Shown here piece by piece: positions 43,346-52,600 of a stretch of 64,000 nt of DNA. A model generated the notes under the pieces. That model had not been told where the DNA came from. It did not search any database and was given only the letters and a program-made list of their open reading frames with translations. Position 1 is the stretch's first letter. Every line of letters starts with the position of its first letter. A program made the position numbers and the translations under genes. The DNA comes from Flavobacterium frigidimaris (GTDB lineage: Bacteria > Bacteroidota > Bacteroidia > Flavobacteriales > Flavobacteriaceae), in the NCBI GenBank assembly GCA_900129595.1, contig FQWG01000022.1:24120-88119 (forward strand), given 5' to 3'.

Positions 43346-45052
43346 ATGCAAAATATTTTGACAAATATCATTTTTAAGCGCAGCATTACAGCTGCTTGCT
43401 TTTGTTTCTTTTTTTCATCAGCGTATGCACAATATCCTGAAATTCCTAAGCCGCTTCAGGATAAAACAGATGCCGTCTTAGCGGCTGAAGAAAAAAGATT
43501 AGATGAAATCTGGAACGCGAATTACCACATTATAAAACAAGAAGCAAAACAAGGACGTCCTTATGTTCCGTGGGCCGCTTATCCAAAAGATCTGGTACAA
43601 GCCGATATTCCGGCATTTCCTGGTGCCGAGGGTGGGGGAGCTTTTACTCAGGGAGGCAGAGGTGGTAAAATTTTTATAGTAACCAGTTTAGAAGATAGTG
43701 GCAAAGGAACTTTTAGAGAGGCCTGTGAAGCAGTAGGTGCGAGAACCATCGTATTTAATGTTTCGGGAATAATTAAGTTAAAAAAGCCTGTCAGTATGCG
43801 CGCCCCTTATGTTACCATTGCCGGGCAGACAGCTCCCGGGGACGGTATTTGCATAGCGGGAGAGACTTTAGAAATAAATACTCATGATGTTATTATCAGG
43901 CACATGCGTTTCAGACGCGGAGCTACCGATGTTACCCGAAGAGATGATGCTCTTGGAGGAAATGTTATAGGAAATGTTATTATAGACCACTGCTCTGTAA
44001 GTTGGGGACTCGACGAAAATATTTCGCTTTACAGACACCTGTTTCAGGTCAATAAAAAATCAGCAGTAGAAAAATTACCGGTCTGTAATATTACTATTCA
44101 AAACACAATTTCTTCTGAAGGATTAGATGTTTACAATCATGCTTTCGGAAGTACCATTGGAGGATTAAACAGCACTTTTTTAAGAAATTTATGGGCGGAC
44201 AATATTTCCAGAAGCGCTTCGATCGGGATGTACGGCGACTTTAATTTTGTGAATAATGTGGTGTTCAATTGGTGGAACAGATCTCTGGATGGCGGAGACC
44301 ATCGCTCTTTATTCAATATTATTAATAATTATTTTAAACCCGGACCAATCACTCCAACAGACCAGCCTATTCGTTACAGAATCTTAAAACCGGAATCGCG
44401 TAACATGGAACCTAAAACCTTTGGCAGAGCGTATGTTGATGGAAATTATATAGTGGGATCTCCGCAAGTAACTGCTGATAACTGGAATGGCGGAATTCAA
44501 CTGGAAGATCTTTCATTAAAAGATTCGAAAGATTATTTAGAAGATATCAAACAGACAAAACCATTTTCGATGCCCCATATTACAATTATGAAGGCAGAAG
44601 AGGCATATGAGTTTGTGTTAAACAATGTGGGAGCCACCCTTCCTAAAAGAGATGCCGTTGACCAACGCGTTATCAAACAAGTTCGTACGGGAAAAATTGA
44701 AGCCAAAGATGGTTTAGAAAATTCAATTGGTGCAGCATTCATAAAAAGAAGATTACCTGCTGACTCGTATAAGAAAGGAATTATAACCACTCCCGATCAG
44801 GTGGGCGGTTACCCTGACTACAAAGGTATTGCGTACAAAGATTCAGATAATGATGGCATTGCTGATGCCTGGGAAAAAAAATACGGTTTAAATCCAAAGG
44901 ACGCTTCTGATGCAAACAAAGATTTGAATGGTGACGGTTATACTAATATCGAGAAATATTTTAACGGTATCGATCCAACACAAAAAACAGATTGGACTAA
45001 AACCAATAATAATGTCGATACTTTGGCTCAGTCAAAAGGATTACTGCAATAA
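43346..45052 (+). CDS. Secreted pectate-lyase-like protein (PL1) with dockerin-like calcium repeats
   Basis: 568 residues with a signal peptide ending SSAYAQYPE. The beta-helix starts IPAFPGAEGGGAFTQGGRGG and includes ITSLEDSG-like VTSLEDSGKGTFREA, VTIAGQTAPGDGICIAGE, the calcium site IDHCSVSWGLDENISLY and INNYFKPGPIT, all shared with the PL1 domain of the large pectinase. The catalytic-region motif differs: ISRSASIG here against SRNPRLG there, so the first Arg is kept while the Pro and second Arg are lost. The C-terminus holds two calcium-loop motifs (DSDNDGIADAWEKKYGLNP and DLNGDGYTNIEKY) of the type found in dockerins. No type IX sorting domain is seen, so it is probably periplasmic. It ends the second locus. 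Confidence 0.85.
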   Translation: MQNILTNIIFKRSITAACFCFFFSSAYAQYPEIPKPLQDKTDAVLAAEEKRLDEIWNANYHIIKQEAKQGRPYVPWAAYPKDLVQADIPAFPGAEGGGAFTQGGRGGKIFIVTSLEDSGKGTFREACEAVGARTIVFNVSGIIKLKKPVSMRAPYVTIAGQTAPGDGICIAGETLEINTHDVIIRHMRFRRGATDVTRRDDALGGNVIGNVIIDHCSVSWGLDENISLYRHLFQVNKKSAVEKLPVCNITIQNTISSEGLDVYNHAFGSTIGGLNSTFLRNLWADNISRSASIGMYGDFNFVNNVVFNWWNRSLDGGDHRSLFNIINNYFKPGPITPTDQPIRYRILKPESRNMEPKTFGRAYVDGNYIVGSPQVTADNWNGGIQLEDLSLKDSKDYLEDIKQTKPFSMPHITIMKAEEAYEFVLNNVGATLPKRDAVDQRVIKQVRTGKIEAKDGLENSIGAAFIKRRLPADSYKKGIITTPDQVGGYPDYKGIAYKDSDNDGIADAWEKKYGLNPKDASDANKDLNGDGYTNIEKYFNGIDPTQKTDWTKTNNNVDTLAQSKGLLQ

Positions 45053-45065
45053 GGCTTCCGTAAAA

Positions 45066-45106
45066 ATATAATGATAACAAAACAGGATCTGGTATTTAGT
45101 TCCTGT
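45066..45106 (+). terminator. Intrinsic terminator after the second PL1 gene
   Basis: A perfect 12-bp stem AACAAAACAGGA/TCCTGTTTTGTT with a 13-nt loop, followed by a T-run. It ends the second pectin locus ahead of the convergent AraC gene. Confidence 0.85.
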
Positions 45107-45219
45107 TTTGTTTTTTAGTTTCAAAAATATTGTCAAAGTGTAGATCCCGATACAGCTAAAACTATTCAATAATTTCCGGACGATGGAGAGATAGGGAAAC
45201 CATTAATAAGAGTGTAAAA

Positions 45220-46068
45220 TTATAATGGTTTCATAAACCCGGTAGGACTTACTTTTTTATATTTTTTATATATCTTATTAAAATGACTTGCATCTGTAAA
45301 ACCCAATTTGGCTGCAATTTCATTGATATTATGACGGCCATTTTTAAGTAATTGATCAGCAGCTTTTAGTTTTGTCTGAATGATATGCTGCTGAATAGAA
45401 ACCCCGCTGTGTTTTTTTACATAAATACTAATATAATTAGGAGACATAGCAAATAATGCTGCAATATTCTCAATGCGCATTTTCTCAGCATCCAGTGCGT
45501 GTAAACGGGTATAACCCAGAATTTGATTTAGTTTATCCAGCTCCGTATTACTTGGACATTGATCCCCGTGTTTTGAAGTAGAATGACTTCTTGCTACCAT
45601 CATCATTACGGCACCAAAAAGTTCTAAAACTACTTCCCGACTGTAGGCACAGGTTTTAGAAAACTCGATTAATAATATTTGCAATAGACTGCAAATATGT
45701 TTTTTATCTTGTTCATCTGTTATCAAGGTTCCATCTACAGCAGATGGATTTTGTAACAGGATTTTAATTATTTCCATCCATTTGGCAGTTTTGCCACCTT
45801 CTAATTTTTCTATAAAAAGCTGTTCTGTAAATTTTATAAAAATGAAACTTGTATTTTCTTCTATCTCAAAAGAATGAGAATCCTCGGGTCTTAATAAAAA
45901 AACATCTCCTTCTTTATAATTGAACATGGTATCGTTCAGAAGGTGATTTCCACTTCCTTTTTCTATAAAAATGAATTCATAATAATTGTGTTTGTGTGTT
46001 GGAAATTCCCACTCGTCTAGTTGTAGCCTGAATATATTTAAGGAATGATAACTTGTAAAACGTTGCAT
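45220..46068 (-). CDS. AraC-family transcriptional regulator with cupin sensor domain
   Basis: 282 residues. The N-terminal half is a cupin-like ligand domain (LDEWEFPTHKHNYYEFIFIEKGSGNHLL; GDVFLLRPEDSHSF). The C-terminal half holds two AraC helix-turn-helices: IENIAALFAMSPNYISIYVKKHSG, then INEIAAKLGFTDASHFNKIYKKY, ending SPTGFMKPL. Such proteins usually activate adjacent genes when a small ligand binds. It is divergent from the acetolactate decarboxylase gene with 115 nt between start codons, and overlapping -7 elements are visible for both directions, so it most likely controls the decarboxylase and the cupin-propeller gene as well as itself. Confidence 0.88.
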   Translation of the reverse strand: MQRFTSYHSLNIFRLQLDEWEFPTHKHNYYEFIFIEKGSGNHLLNDTMFNYKEGDVFLLRPEDSHSFEIEENTSFIFIKFTEQLFIEKLEGGKTAKWMEIIKILLQNPSAVDGTLITDEQDKKHICSLLQILLIEFSKTCAYSREVVLELFGAVMMMVARSHSTSKHGDQCPSNTELDKLNQILGYTRLHALDAEKMRIENIAALFAMSPNYISIYVKKHSGVSIQQHIIQTKLKAADQLLKNGRHNINEIAAKLGFTDASHFNKIYKKYKKVSPTGFMKPL

Positions 46069-46088
46069 ATACTGATAATAAATTTGTA

Positions 46089-46096
46089 CAAAAATA
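46089..46096 (-). promoter_or_regulatory. Candidate -7 element for the AraC gene
   Basis: On the minus strand it reads TATTTTTG, a full match to TAnnTTTG, 21 nt upstream of the AraC start codon. A possible TTG lies 13 nt further upstream, closer than usual. Confidence 0.45.
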
Positions 46097-46133
46097 CAAT
46101 GAAATTCTACAATATATCTTGTCTGTTAAAAAA

Positions 46134-46141
46134 TATCTTTG
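46134..46141 (+). promoter_or_regulatory. Candidate -7 element for the acetolactate decarboxylase operon
   Basis: TATCTTTG fully matches TAnnTTTG and ends 42 nt before the decarboxylase start codon. A TTG at 46119-46121 is 12 nt upstream, which is short for a -33 element and may mean activator dependence. Confidence 0.5.
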
Positions 46142-46183
46142 TTTATATAATGCAGTAAGTAAAGAGAATAATAAATCAAAACA

Positions 46184-46963
46184 ATGAAACAAAAATTAAC
46201 AACAATAGCTTCCTTTATTACTACGGTGAGTTTTCTGGGGGCAAATGGACAAATTCAAAAAGAAAAACCAATTTTCCATTATTCTGTAATGGATGCCATG
46301 CGTAATGGCGTTTACATAGGTGAGCTTAGTATTAAATCTCTTGCTGATAAAGGCAGCTTCGGACTAGGTACTTATAATCATCTTGATGGAGAAATGATAG
46401 CTCTGGACGGTATTTTTTATCGGATAGCTTCGGATGGGCGTGTTACAAAAGCGGAATCAGAAAGAGAGGTGCCTTTTGCCGCTGTTGCTTTTTTTAGGGC
46501 TGACAAACAGTTTGAGACGAGCGGTATTAAAAATATAGAAATGCTTCAAAAGGAAATAATAAGCAAACTTCCATCTTCAAATAAACCTTATGCAATACGT
46601 ATAGAGTGCACTTTTGAATCAATTGTAGTAGGCGGAGCAAATAAATTAGAGGATAAAAATACTACTGGTTTAGCTGAGTTAATGAAAACAAGACCTCTTT
46701 ATAAAAGTGAAAAGATTTCAGGAACGATGGTTGGGTTTTATAATCCGCCTTCTTTTGCATCTATAGATTTGTCACCTTTTCATTTTCACTTTATATCAGA
46801 TGATAAAACATTTGGCGGGCACCTGGTTTCAGGTGACTTATCTTCTGCTAAAATAAAAATTAGTATAGACGAAAAACCAGGTTATGAGATTGTTTTGCCA
46901 AAGCAAAATGAGACTTTCAATAAACCCTGGCCGCAGCAAAGAAGCACCAAAAGTTCTTACTAG
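46184..46963 (+). CDS. budA: Alpha-acetolactate decarboxylase, exported
   Basis: 259 residues. The family blocks are clear: KGSFGLGTYNHLDGEMIALDGIFYRI near the N-terminus, YAIRIECTFESIVVGG in the middle, and PFHFHFISDDKTFGGHLVSGDL near the C-terminus. HxH and GGH supply the zinc-binding histidines. The enzyme converts 2-acetolactate to acetoin, normally in the cytoplasm as an overflow step or regulator of branched-chain amino acid pools. Here the first 22 residues (MKQKLTTIASFITTVSFLGANGQ) look like a cleavable signal, so the enzyme is probably periplasmic, as in a few exported homologues. It precedes the cupin-propeller gene by 45 nt under the AraC regulator. Confidence 0.9.
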   Translation: MKQKLTTIASFITTVSFLGANGQIQKEKPIFHYSVMDAMRNGVYIGELSIKSLADKGSFGLGTYNHLDGEMIALDGIFYRIASDGRVTKAESEREVPFAAVAFFRADKQFETSGIKNIEMLQKEIISKLPSSNKPYAIRIECTFESIVVGGANKLEDKNTTGLAELMKTRPLYKSEKISGTMVGFYNPPSFASIDLSPFHFHFISDDKTFGGHLVSGDLSSAKIKISIDEKPGYEIVLPKQNETFNKPWPQQRSTKSSY

Positions 46964-47008
46964 TAATTGTATGGAGAATAGATTTCAAAATAATTAAATA
47001 AATTAAAA

Positions 47009-48430
47009 ATGATAAAATTAAAATTAACAATATTGGCAGTTGCTGTAGTGAGTTTTTTTACTAATTCTTTAACCGCACAAAATATAAAAGAGATACAGCA
47101 TATTAAGTTTGATGATTTAGGATGGGAGCAGTTGGGAGATAAACTACAGCGAAAATATGTATATGGAGAACAAGGAATGCTAGCTTTGTTTAAGATGGAT
47201 AAAGGAGCAAAAGTACCCTTGCACCAGCATCCTAATGAGCAAACATCTTATATTACAAAAGGAAGTGTAAAAGTAACGATGCAAGGCAAAGATTATATTG
47301 TGAAGGCCGGAGAAGTACTTATAATTCCGGGTAATATACCACATCAGTTTGAGTGTCTTGAAGATGGTACACTAGATGTAGATTTCTTTGCTCCGCCCCG
47401 TAAAGACTGGATAGAAGGTACGGCAAGTTATTTTGGAAATAATGGCAAAACCAACAATAAATTAGAAGTTGTCGCTGCAATGGATATACGGCCTGGTGAT
47501 GTTGCGGTGTCGGCAGAAGGTCGTGTTTTTGCAACAATACATCCACTGGGAAGTCAAAAAACACAATTGGTAGAAATTGTAAATGGTAAAGCAATTCCAT
47601 ATCCTTCAGATGTTTATCAGAAGAACGGTAAAAAAGCAAGTGATGCTACCTTTGATGCTATGCTGGGTTTGATTTTTGACAAAAACAATCAATTATGGGT
47701 TATCGATATGGGGCTTGAATTAGGAAAAACAAGACTTTGGGCTTTTGACATCAGTAAAAACAAAGTAGCACAAAAAATTGAATTGCCTTTATCTGTAGCG
47801 CCTAAAGGAACTTTTATGCAAGATGTAGCAATAGATGAAAAAAATGGATTTGCTTACCTCGCAGATATTACCAATCCGGGAATTATTGTATTGAATTTAA
47901 AAACTAAAAAAGTACGCAGGTTCAGCGGACACAGTTCTTTGCAAGCTGAAGATAAAGACATGATTATTAAAGGTAAAGTAACCCATTTTGGTGGTAAACC
48001 TGCACGGGTAGCAATTGATCCTATTACACTTTCTGATGATAGAGAAACCATTTTTTTTGGAGCGATGAACGGTAATTCATGGTATAATGTACCTGCAAAA
48101 CCCTTAAGAGAAGGAAAAAGTGATACTATCATTAGTAATTCGATCCAAAAAGCAGGAAATAAACCTTTTAGTGATGGTGCCATAACGGATGCTGAGGGAA
48201 ATCATTATTTTACTAACTTGCAGGATCATGCAATTACAAAATTAGATCTTACTGGTAAATTGACCAATATCGTACAGGATAAAGAGAAATTACTATGGCC
48301 GGATAACGTTTACCAGGGGCCGGAGGATTGGATGTATATTTCGGTGAATCAACTGGATAGTACTCCCGCATTTACAGGAGCAGGCGATGAGGGTAAACCT
48401 CCTTATTATATCTATCGTTTTAAGAAATAG
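47009..48430 (+). CDS. Cupin fused to a Yellow/MRJP-like beta-propeller, exported
   Basis: 473 residues with a signal peptide ending NSLTAQNI. Residues of about 30-130 form a cupin: VPLHQHPNEQTSYITKGSVKVTMQG and VLIIPGNIPHQFECLEDG hold the His/Glu metal-binding pattern. From about residue 150 a six-bladed propeller follows (MDIRPGDVAVSAEGRVFATIHPLG; GLIFDKNNQLWVIDMG; QDVAIDEKNGFAYLAD; SDGAITDAEGNHYFTN), which resembles the Yellow/major royal jelly protein family. I know of bacterial Yellow-like proteins but not of a well-studied case of this fusion. Members bind or isomerise small molecules; no function is assigned. It lies between the decarboxylase and a small membrane protein. Confidence 0.75.
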   Translation: MIKLKLTILAVAVVSFFTNSLTAQNIKEIQHIKFDDLGWEQLGDKLQRKYVYGEQGMLALFKMDKGAKVPLHQHPNEQTSYITKGSVKVTMQGKDYIVKAGEVLIIPGNIPHQFECLEDGTLDVDFFAPPRKDWIEGTASYFGNNGKTNNKLEVVAAMDIRPGDVAVSAEGRVFATIHPLGSQKTQLVEIVNGKAIPYPSDVYQKNGKKASDATFDAMLGLIFDKNNQLWVIDMGLELGKTRLWAFDISKNKVAQKIELPLSVAPKGTFMQDVAIDEKNGFAYLADITNPGIIVLNLKTKKVRRFSGHSSLQAEDKDMIIKGKVTHFGGKPARVAIDPITLSDDRETIFFGAMNGNSWYNVPAKPLREGKSDTIISNSIQKAGNKPFSDGAITDAEGNHYFTNLQDHAITKLDLTGKLTNIVQDKEKLLWPDNVYQGPEDWMYISVNQLDSTPAFTGAGDEGKPPYYIYRFKK

Positions 48431-48465
48431 ATAATTATCCAATAAAATCAATATTAAAAGCAACT

Positions 48466-48822
48466 ATGTTTACATTCTTCAAAATTTCTGTTTTTACAGC
48501 TGTAGTAGCTTTGTTTATGCTGAGTTTAATAACCATTAGTGATGTTTTTATTCATGGCAATCAATTTCAATTTTATATATTGACTGTGATAATAGCGATG
48601 CTCTTTTTTGCTATTGGTTGTACAGGAATTATAATCTATAATAACTTCAGAAATATATATCATCACATTTCAGAAGATAGTCAACAAAATCCGGCGCAGG
48701 TATCTGTTCGAAAATTGCTGCTGCTTTTCGGAATTATAGCAATAGCAATTACACTATTTACAGGCTCACTTTGTATGGGATTAATAGAAAGAATGAATGA
48801 TGGAACTGCTTTATTTGGTTAA
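48466..48822 (+). CDS. Small membrane protein, three transmembrane segments
   Basis: 118 residues with hydrophobic segments at about 5-27, 35-58 and 86-107; the linker after the second carries NNFRNIYHHISEDSQQNPAQ. No recognised domain or catalytic motif. It starts 36 nt after the cupin-propeller stop and is followed by a strong terminator, so it is probably the last gene of the AraC-controlled group. The function is unknown. Confidence 0.6.
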   Translation: MFTFFKISVFTAVVALFMLSLITISDVFIHGNQFQFYILTVIIAMLFFAIGCTGIIIYNNFRNIYHHISEDSQQNPAQVSVRKLLLLFGIIAIAITLFTGSLCMGLIERMNDGTALFG

Positions 48823-48867
48823 CTGAAATAGTTACTAATTAAAAGAAAATTGATTAGTTCTGGTAGT

Positions 48868-48905
48868 AAAAGAAGCTGTCTCAGTTTTGAGACAGCTTCT
48901 TTTTT
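48868..48905 (+). terminator. Intrinsic terminator after the small membrane protein gene
   Basis: AGAAGCTGTCTCA pairs perfectly with TGAGACAGCTTCT around the loop GTTT, extended by A/T pairs into a T-run. It may also serve the convergent AsmA-like gene. Confidence 0.9.
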
Positions 48906-48964
48906 ATTGAGAGATAATGTTGCCCGGTAGTTTTAATTACAAGTAAAATCTTCAAGAAAAATAT

Positions 48965-51900
48965 TTACCTTGATTTTAGTGTATCTAACACTTTTGAATT
49001 GACAGGCGCTAACTTTAGAGTGTCTTTTTCTCTGATTCGTCGCTCTGGTGCTTTCAGATTATTGAGTTCGCTTTCTTCTGAAAAAGTAGTGTCTTCTTTG
49101 AATTTACCGGTTGTAATTTTAAAATCCTCTGCGGTACCTGTAATTTTCATAGGAACATTGATAAGTCCCATTGGTGGCAGCCCTAATCGGAATCCGATAT
49201 TTATTTTACCATCCATAGTAACCTGGCCTTCAAGTTTTCCTCTAAAACCAGCCATTTTCATGGTGGTAGGCGTAATAGTCATTACATTATTTTTAATCGA
49301 GGAATGAATCGCAATTTTGTTAAAGGAAGCTTTCTCTAAATCAGCAGCATCCGCTTTTTTGGCTACATGATTTAAAAGTTTAAAGTTTTTAAATTTAATA
49401 TCTTCCAGAGTTAGTGTTCCGTCTCCGGCTATCGATTTAAAATCAATATCCATATTTTGGTCAATACTTCCGCCAAGTTGGTAATCAACAGAAACCAGGC
49501 CGTAGGCATCTTTAGCCATACTCACCATATCTGCAAAAATGGGGATCTCTGCATAGGCACGCTGAATATCAAAATTACTGGCTTTAAAATGGGCATTGTA
49601 TTTAGCTAATAAACGGTGTTGTGCTTTATAATCTCCGGTCATCGCTATTTGGGTACCCGCCATATCAAAAGTAGCCTGACTTACCTGAACTTTACGATCG
49701 TTGATATCCAGGGTTCCTATAAAATTATTGATTTTATAAGAGTCAAATTGAAGGAGATTCACTTTTGCCGTAATTTTTAGATCTGCTGTTCTGGGAATTC
49801 TAATGACGTAGTTTTTATTTTTATTATTTACATTTTTAATACTAGTGGTTACAGCCGTAGAATCTGTTTTTTGAGCTGTTTCTTCCTCAGCTTTACTGTC
49901 AGTATATTTGGCAATCATGTCAAAAAACTCGTTGGCATTAATGTGATTGCTCGAAAGGTCAATCTCAGCTTTAAGCTTTTCGTTAGCATCGCGCAGGTAT
50001 TTGCGATTAAACATATAACGTAAAAAATTGTGGATATAACCATTCAATACAACATCAGATTTACCGTAGGTAGCATTAAAATCCTCAAAACGCATTTTAT
50101 CTTTAAAAAATTTAAAAGTACCCTTAGAAATTTGAAACGTTTCCGGAAATAAGGCACTCTTAATGATTATGTTTTTAGCTTCGAGCTTTCCGCCATTTTT
50201 AATGTTGTCGTAATTTTTGGCATCTAAATCTTTTTTAGAGCCCTTAGCAATAAGATTGGTCTGAATGATTCCGGAGACATTGACGTCTTTAATCGGGAAT
50301 ATCTGAGTCAATTTACCAATGTCCAGAGTTCCCTGAGTTTTGATATTGTAAACTAAATCATAAAGGTTATTCACTTCTCCTTCTATTTTAAAAGGAGATC
50401 CGGCCAGAACAAACTCAACAGGCTGTAATTTGACATTTAAATCTTGCCCTGTACCTTTTTCGCTCGTAACAATTGCGTTCAGGTTTATATTCTGTACCGG
50501 AATATTGGGGAATTTAAGTGATTTTAAATAGCCGTTTTTAATATTTACAATGGTTTTAGAAGAGGGGTATTTTTTTTGTTTGCGGTTTAAAACCCCATGC
50601 ATACTTACTTTTAAATTCAAATCTCCTTTCACTTCCAGACTGTCTAAAGGATAAAATTGATGTACCTCGGCTAAATTAATTTTAGATTCTAATTCAGTAT
50701 CAACCGTAAAAGGATATAATTTATGAAGAGAGAAATTTCCGCGAATAAAATTATTCAGCGCTTCTATATTCAGATTGGTTACTTTACCTGAAATGTTGCG
50801 TAAAATACTGTCTTTAGCCGTTAAACTTAAATTCAGATTCACATTTTTTATAGCATCTTTTCTCTTTAGATCTTTCAGATATCCATTTTTTAAGCTTGCG
50901 TTGAACTGAAACTTCGGAATACTTTTAATAATAGTATCCATTTTATTCAAACGCGGACTAAAACCCAGATCACGCAAAAAGATACCATCGGCTTTTAAAT
51001 TAATAGCAATGTCTCCGCGAAGATCAAGTCGGTTTAGGTTTAGCGTTTCTTTAAATTTTGCTAAATCTAAATTCGCTGAAACAGCCGTTTTAATTTTTAA
51101 CTTTTTAAAGCCTTCTGAATGAAAATTAACGACTGTTTTTTTTCCATCTAGATTAAAAGACAGATTTTCCAGATCAAATTTTAATTTATTAATATCTAGG
51201 TCTTTAACCAAAGCTCTGGCCTTGATATTAATTTCTTTTACAGGCTCTTTAATTTTTTTGTAAGCAATGGTTCCGCTATTAATTTGCAGATCTGCTAAAA
51301 CCATTGGTTTTTCTGATTGGTCCTGCATGTACTTCCCACGTGCTATAATTTTGAAATCGATATTGCCTGTAATAGCCATTTGCTCTTTCCAATTGTCATA
51401 AGAAGGCGGTACAATCGATAGCATTTCCTCTAATGTAGAGTTTTTAGATTGCATGTGTAAATCAAAATCATATCCTCCTTTAATGAAAGCAAAATAGCCG
51501 TTGAACGAGAAAGGAAAATTTTTGATGCGAATGTTATTGCGCTCGAACTTAAATTTAAGTTCTTTGGCATCTATATGGGTAATAATTTCTGCATTTATGG
51601 GTTTATTATGCACGTAATGAACCCCGTCTGCACTAAAATCGAACAATTTTATTTTGATATGAGAGTTAAGATCAAAAATAGCAGCGCTTAAATCTCCTTC
51701 TCCTTTATAATTAAGATCTTGAATTTTAAAATCTAAAGGAGTGCTTTTGTCATTATACGATATGTTTGTTTTGTTGACAATAATACGTTTGATCTTAAAT
51801 TCGGTACTAGTAGTGTCTTTTGTAGTATCAGACGGTTTTACAATATTAAAATTGGCATTTCCACTGGAATCTATTTCAAGGTTTAAATTAGCGGAGTCCA

Positions 51901-52255
51901 AATAAATAGCGTCCAAAATAATTTTACCTTTTAGCAAACTATAAAAATTAATTCCAACTGCTGCCGTTTTGGCCTTTACCACATTTGATGATGCAAATTG
52001 AACTTTTTTGTTATCGATACTAATATTTTTAGCGTAAACAATTAATGCAGGAAAGTGTTTAAAAACCGAAAGGCCAACTTCATCAAAAGAGATCTTTGCA
52101 TCCAGTTTATCGTTTGCAATACTTTCTATTTTATGGGTTATTTCATCTTTAAAAAAATACGGAACAACTGTCAGGATTATCAATAAAAGCAGCAGTAGAG
52201 ATCCTGTAAAAATTGAAGTAATTTTTAAAATCTTTTTAATCATTTTTTTAAACAT
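48965..52255 (-). CDS. AsmA-family inner-membrane protein with large periplasmic domain
   Basis: 1096 residues. One N-terminal transmembrane segment (ITSIFTGSLLLLLLIILTVVPYFF) is followed by the AsmA/TamB-type start, DEITHKIESIANDKLDAKISFDEVGLSVFKHFPALIVYAKNISI. A long series of beta-strand repeats follows, and an AsmA C-terminal part has LNHVAKKADAADLEKASFNKI, IHSSIKNNVMTITPTTMKMAGFRGKLEGQVTMDG and GFRLGLPPMGLINVPMKITGT. Proteins of this group are thought to bridge the envelope as hydrophobic grooves for lipid transport or to affect outer membrane assembly. A start at 52243 (second Met) is equally possible. It stands alone between convergent and divergent neighbours. The size is normal for Bacteroidota AsmA-like proteins. 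Confidence 0.85.
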   Translation of the reverse strand: MFKKMIKKILKITSIFTGSLLLLLLIILTVVPYFFKDEITHKIESIANDKLDAKISFDEVGLSVFKHFPALIVYAKNISIDNKKVQFASSNVVKAKTAAVGINFYSLLKGKIILDAIYLDSANLNLEIDSSGNANFNIVKPSDTTKDTTSTEFKIKRIIVNKTNISYNDKSTPLDFKIQDLNYKGEGDLSAAIFDLNSHIKIKLFDFSADGVHYVHNKPINAEIITHIDAKELKFKFERNNIRIKNFPFSFNGYFAFIKGGYDFDLHMQSKNSTLEEMLSIVPPSYDNWKEQMAITGNIDFKIIARGKYMQDQSEKPMVLADLQINSGTIAYKKIKEPVKEINIKARALVKDLDINKLKFDLENLSFNLDGKKTVVNFHSEGFKKLKIKTAVSANLDLAKFKETLNLNRLDLRGDIAINLKADGIFLRDLGFSPRLNKMDTIIKSIPKFQFNASLKNGYLKDLKRKDAIKNVNLNLSLTAKDSILRNISGKVTNLNIEALNNFIRGNFSLHKLYPFTVDTELESKINLAEVHQFYPLDSLEVKGDLNLKVSMHGVLNRKQKKYPSSKTIVNIKNGYLKSLKFPNIPVQNINLNAIVTSEKGTGQDLNVKLQPVEFVLAGSPFKIEGEVNNLYDLVYNIKTQGTLDIGKLTQIFPIKDVNVSGIIQTNLIAKGSKKDLDAKNYDNIKNGGKLEAKNIIIKSALFPETFQISKGTFKFFKDKMRFEDFNATYGKSDVVLNGYIHNFLRYMFNRKYLRDANEKLKAEIDLSSNHINANEFFDMIAKYTDSKAEEETAQKTDSTAVTTSIKNVNNKNKNYVIRIPRTADLKITAKVNLLQFDSYKINNFIGTLDINDRKVQVSQATFDMAGTQIAMTGDYKAQHRLLAKYNAHFKASNFDIQRAYAEIPIFADMVSMAKDAYGLVSVDYQLGGSIDQNMDIDFKSIAGDGTLTLEDIKFKNFKLLNHVAKKADAADLEKASFNKIAIHSSIKNNVMTITPTTMKMAGFRGKLEGQVTMDGKINIGFRLGLPPMGLINVPMKITGTAEDFKITTGKFKEDTTFSEESELNNLKAPERRIREKDTLKLAPVNSKVLDTLKSR

Positions 52256-52600
52256 ATTTATTAAGAAAGCAAAAATAGAGATATAAGAAATAAAGAAGGG
52301 TGTATATTAGAGATAAAACTAGCAAAAAAGGCCATTTTACTCTAATTTTTTTAGTTGAGAAGATTACTTTCCAAACTTCTAAACTTCGAAAAAACAAAAA
52401 AAGTATAAATGAATGGTCGAATTGAAAATTATAATTCAATTTTAACTATTTATAAATGAAGCTTTTTTCACACAGCGCCAGAAAATTTGCACTATGATTT
52501 TAGATGTTTTAATTTTACCGGGGCAACAAAATATTTTTGTAAGTTTTTTAAGAATTTGTATCTCTTACCAAAAATGCCTATTTTTTTAATATTAAGCATA

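Noticed and set aside
52248..52439. 63-residue frame on the minus strand upstream of the AsmA-like gene
   Set aside because: It overlaps the start of the AsmA-like gene, has no coding signal beyond a run of hydrophobic residues, and lies in an AT-rich leader where such frames arise by chance.
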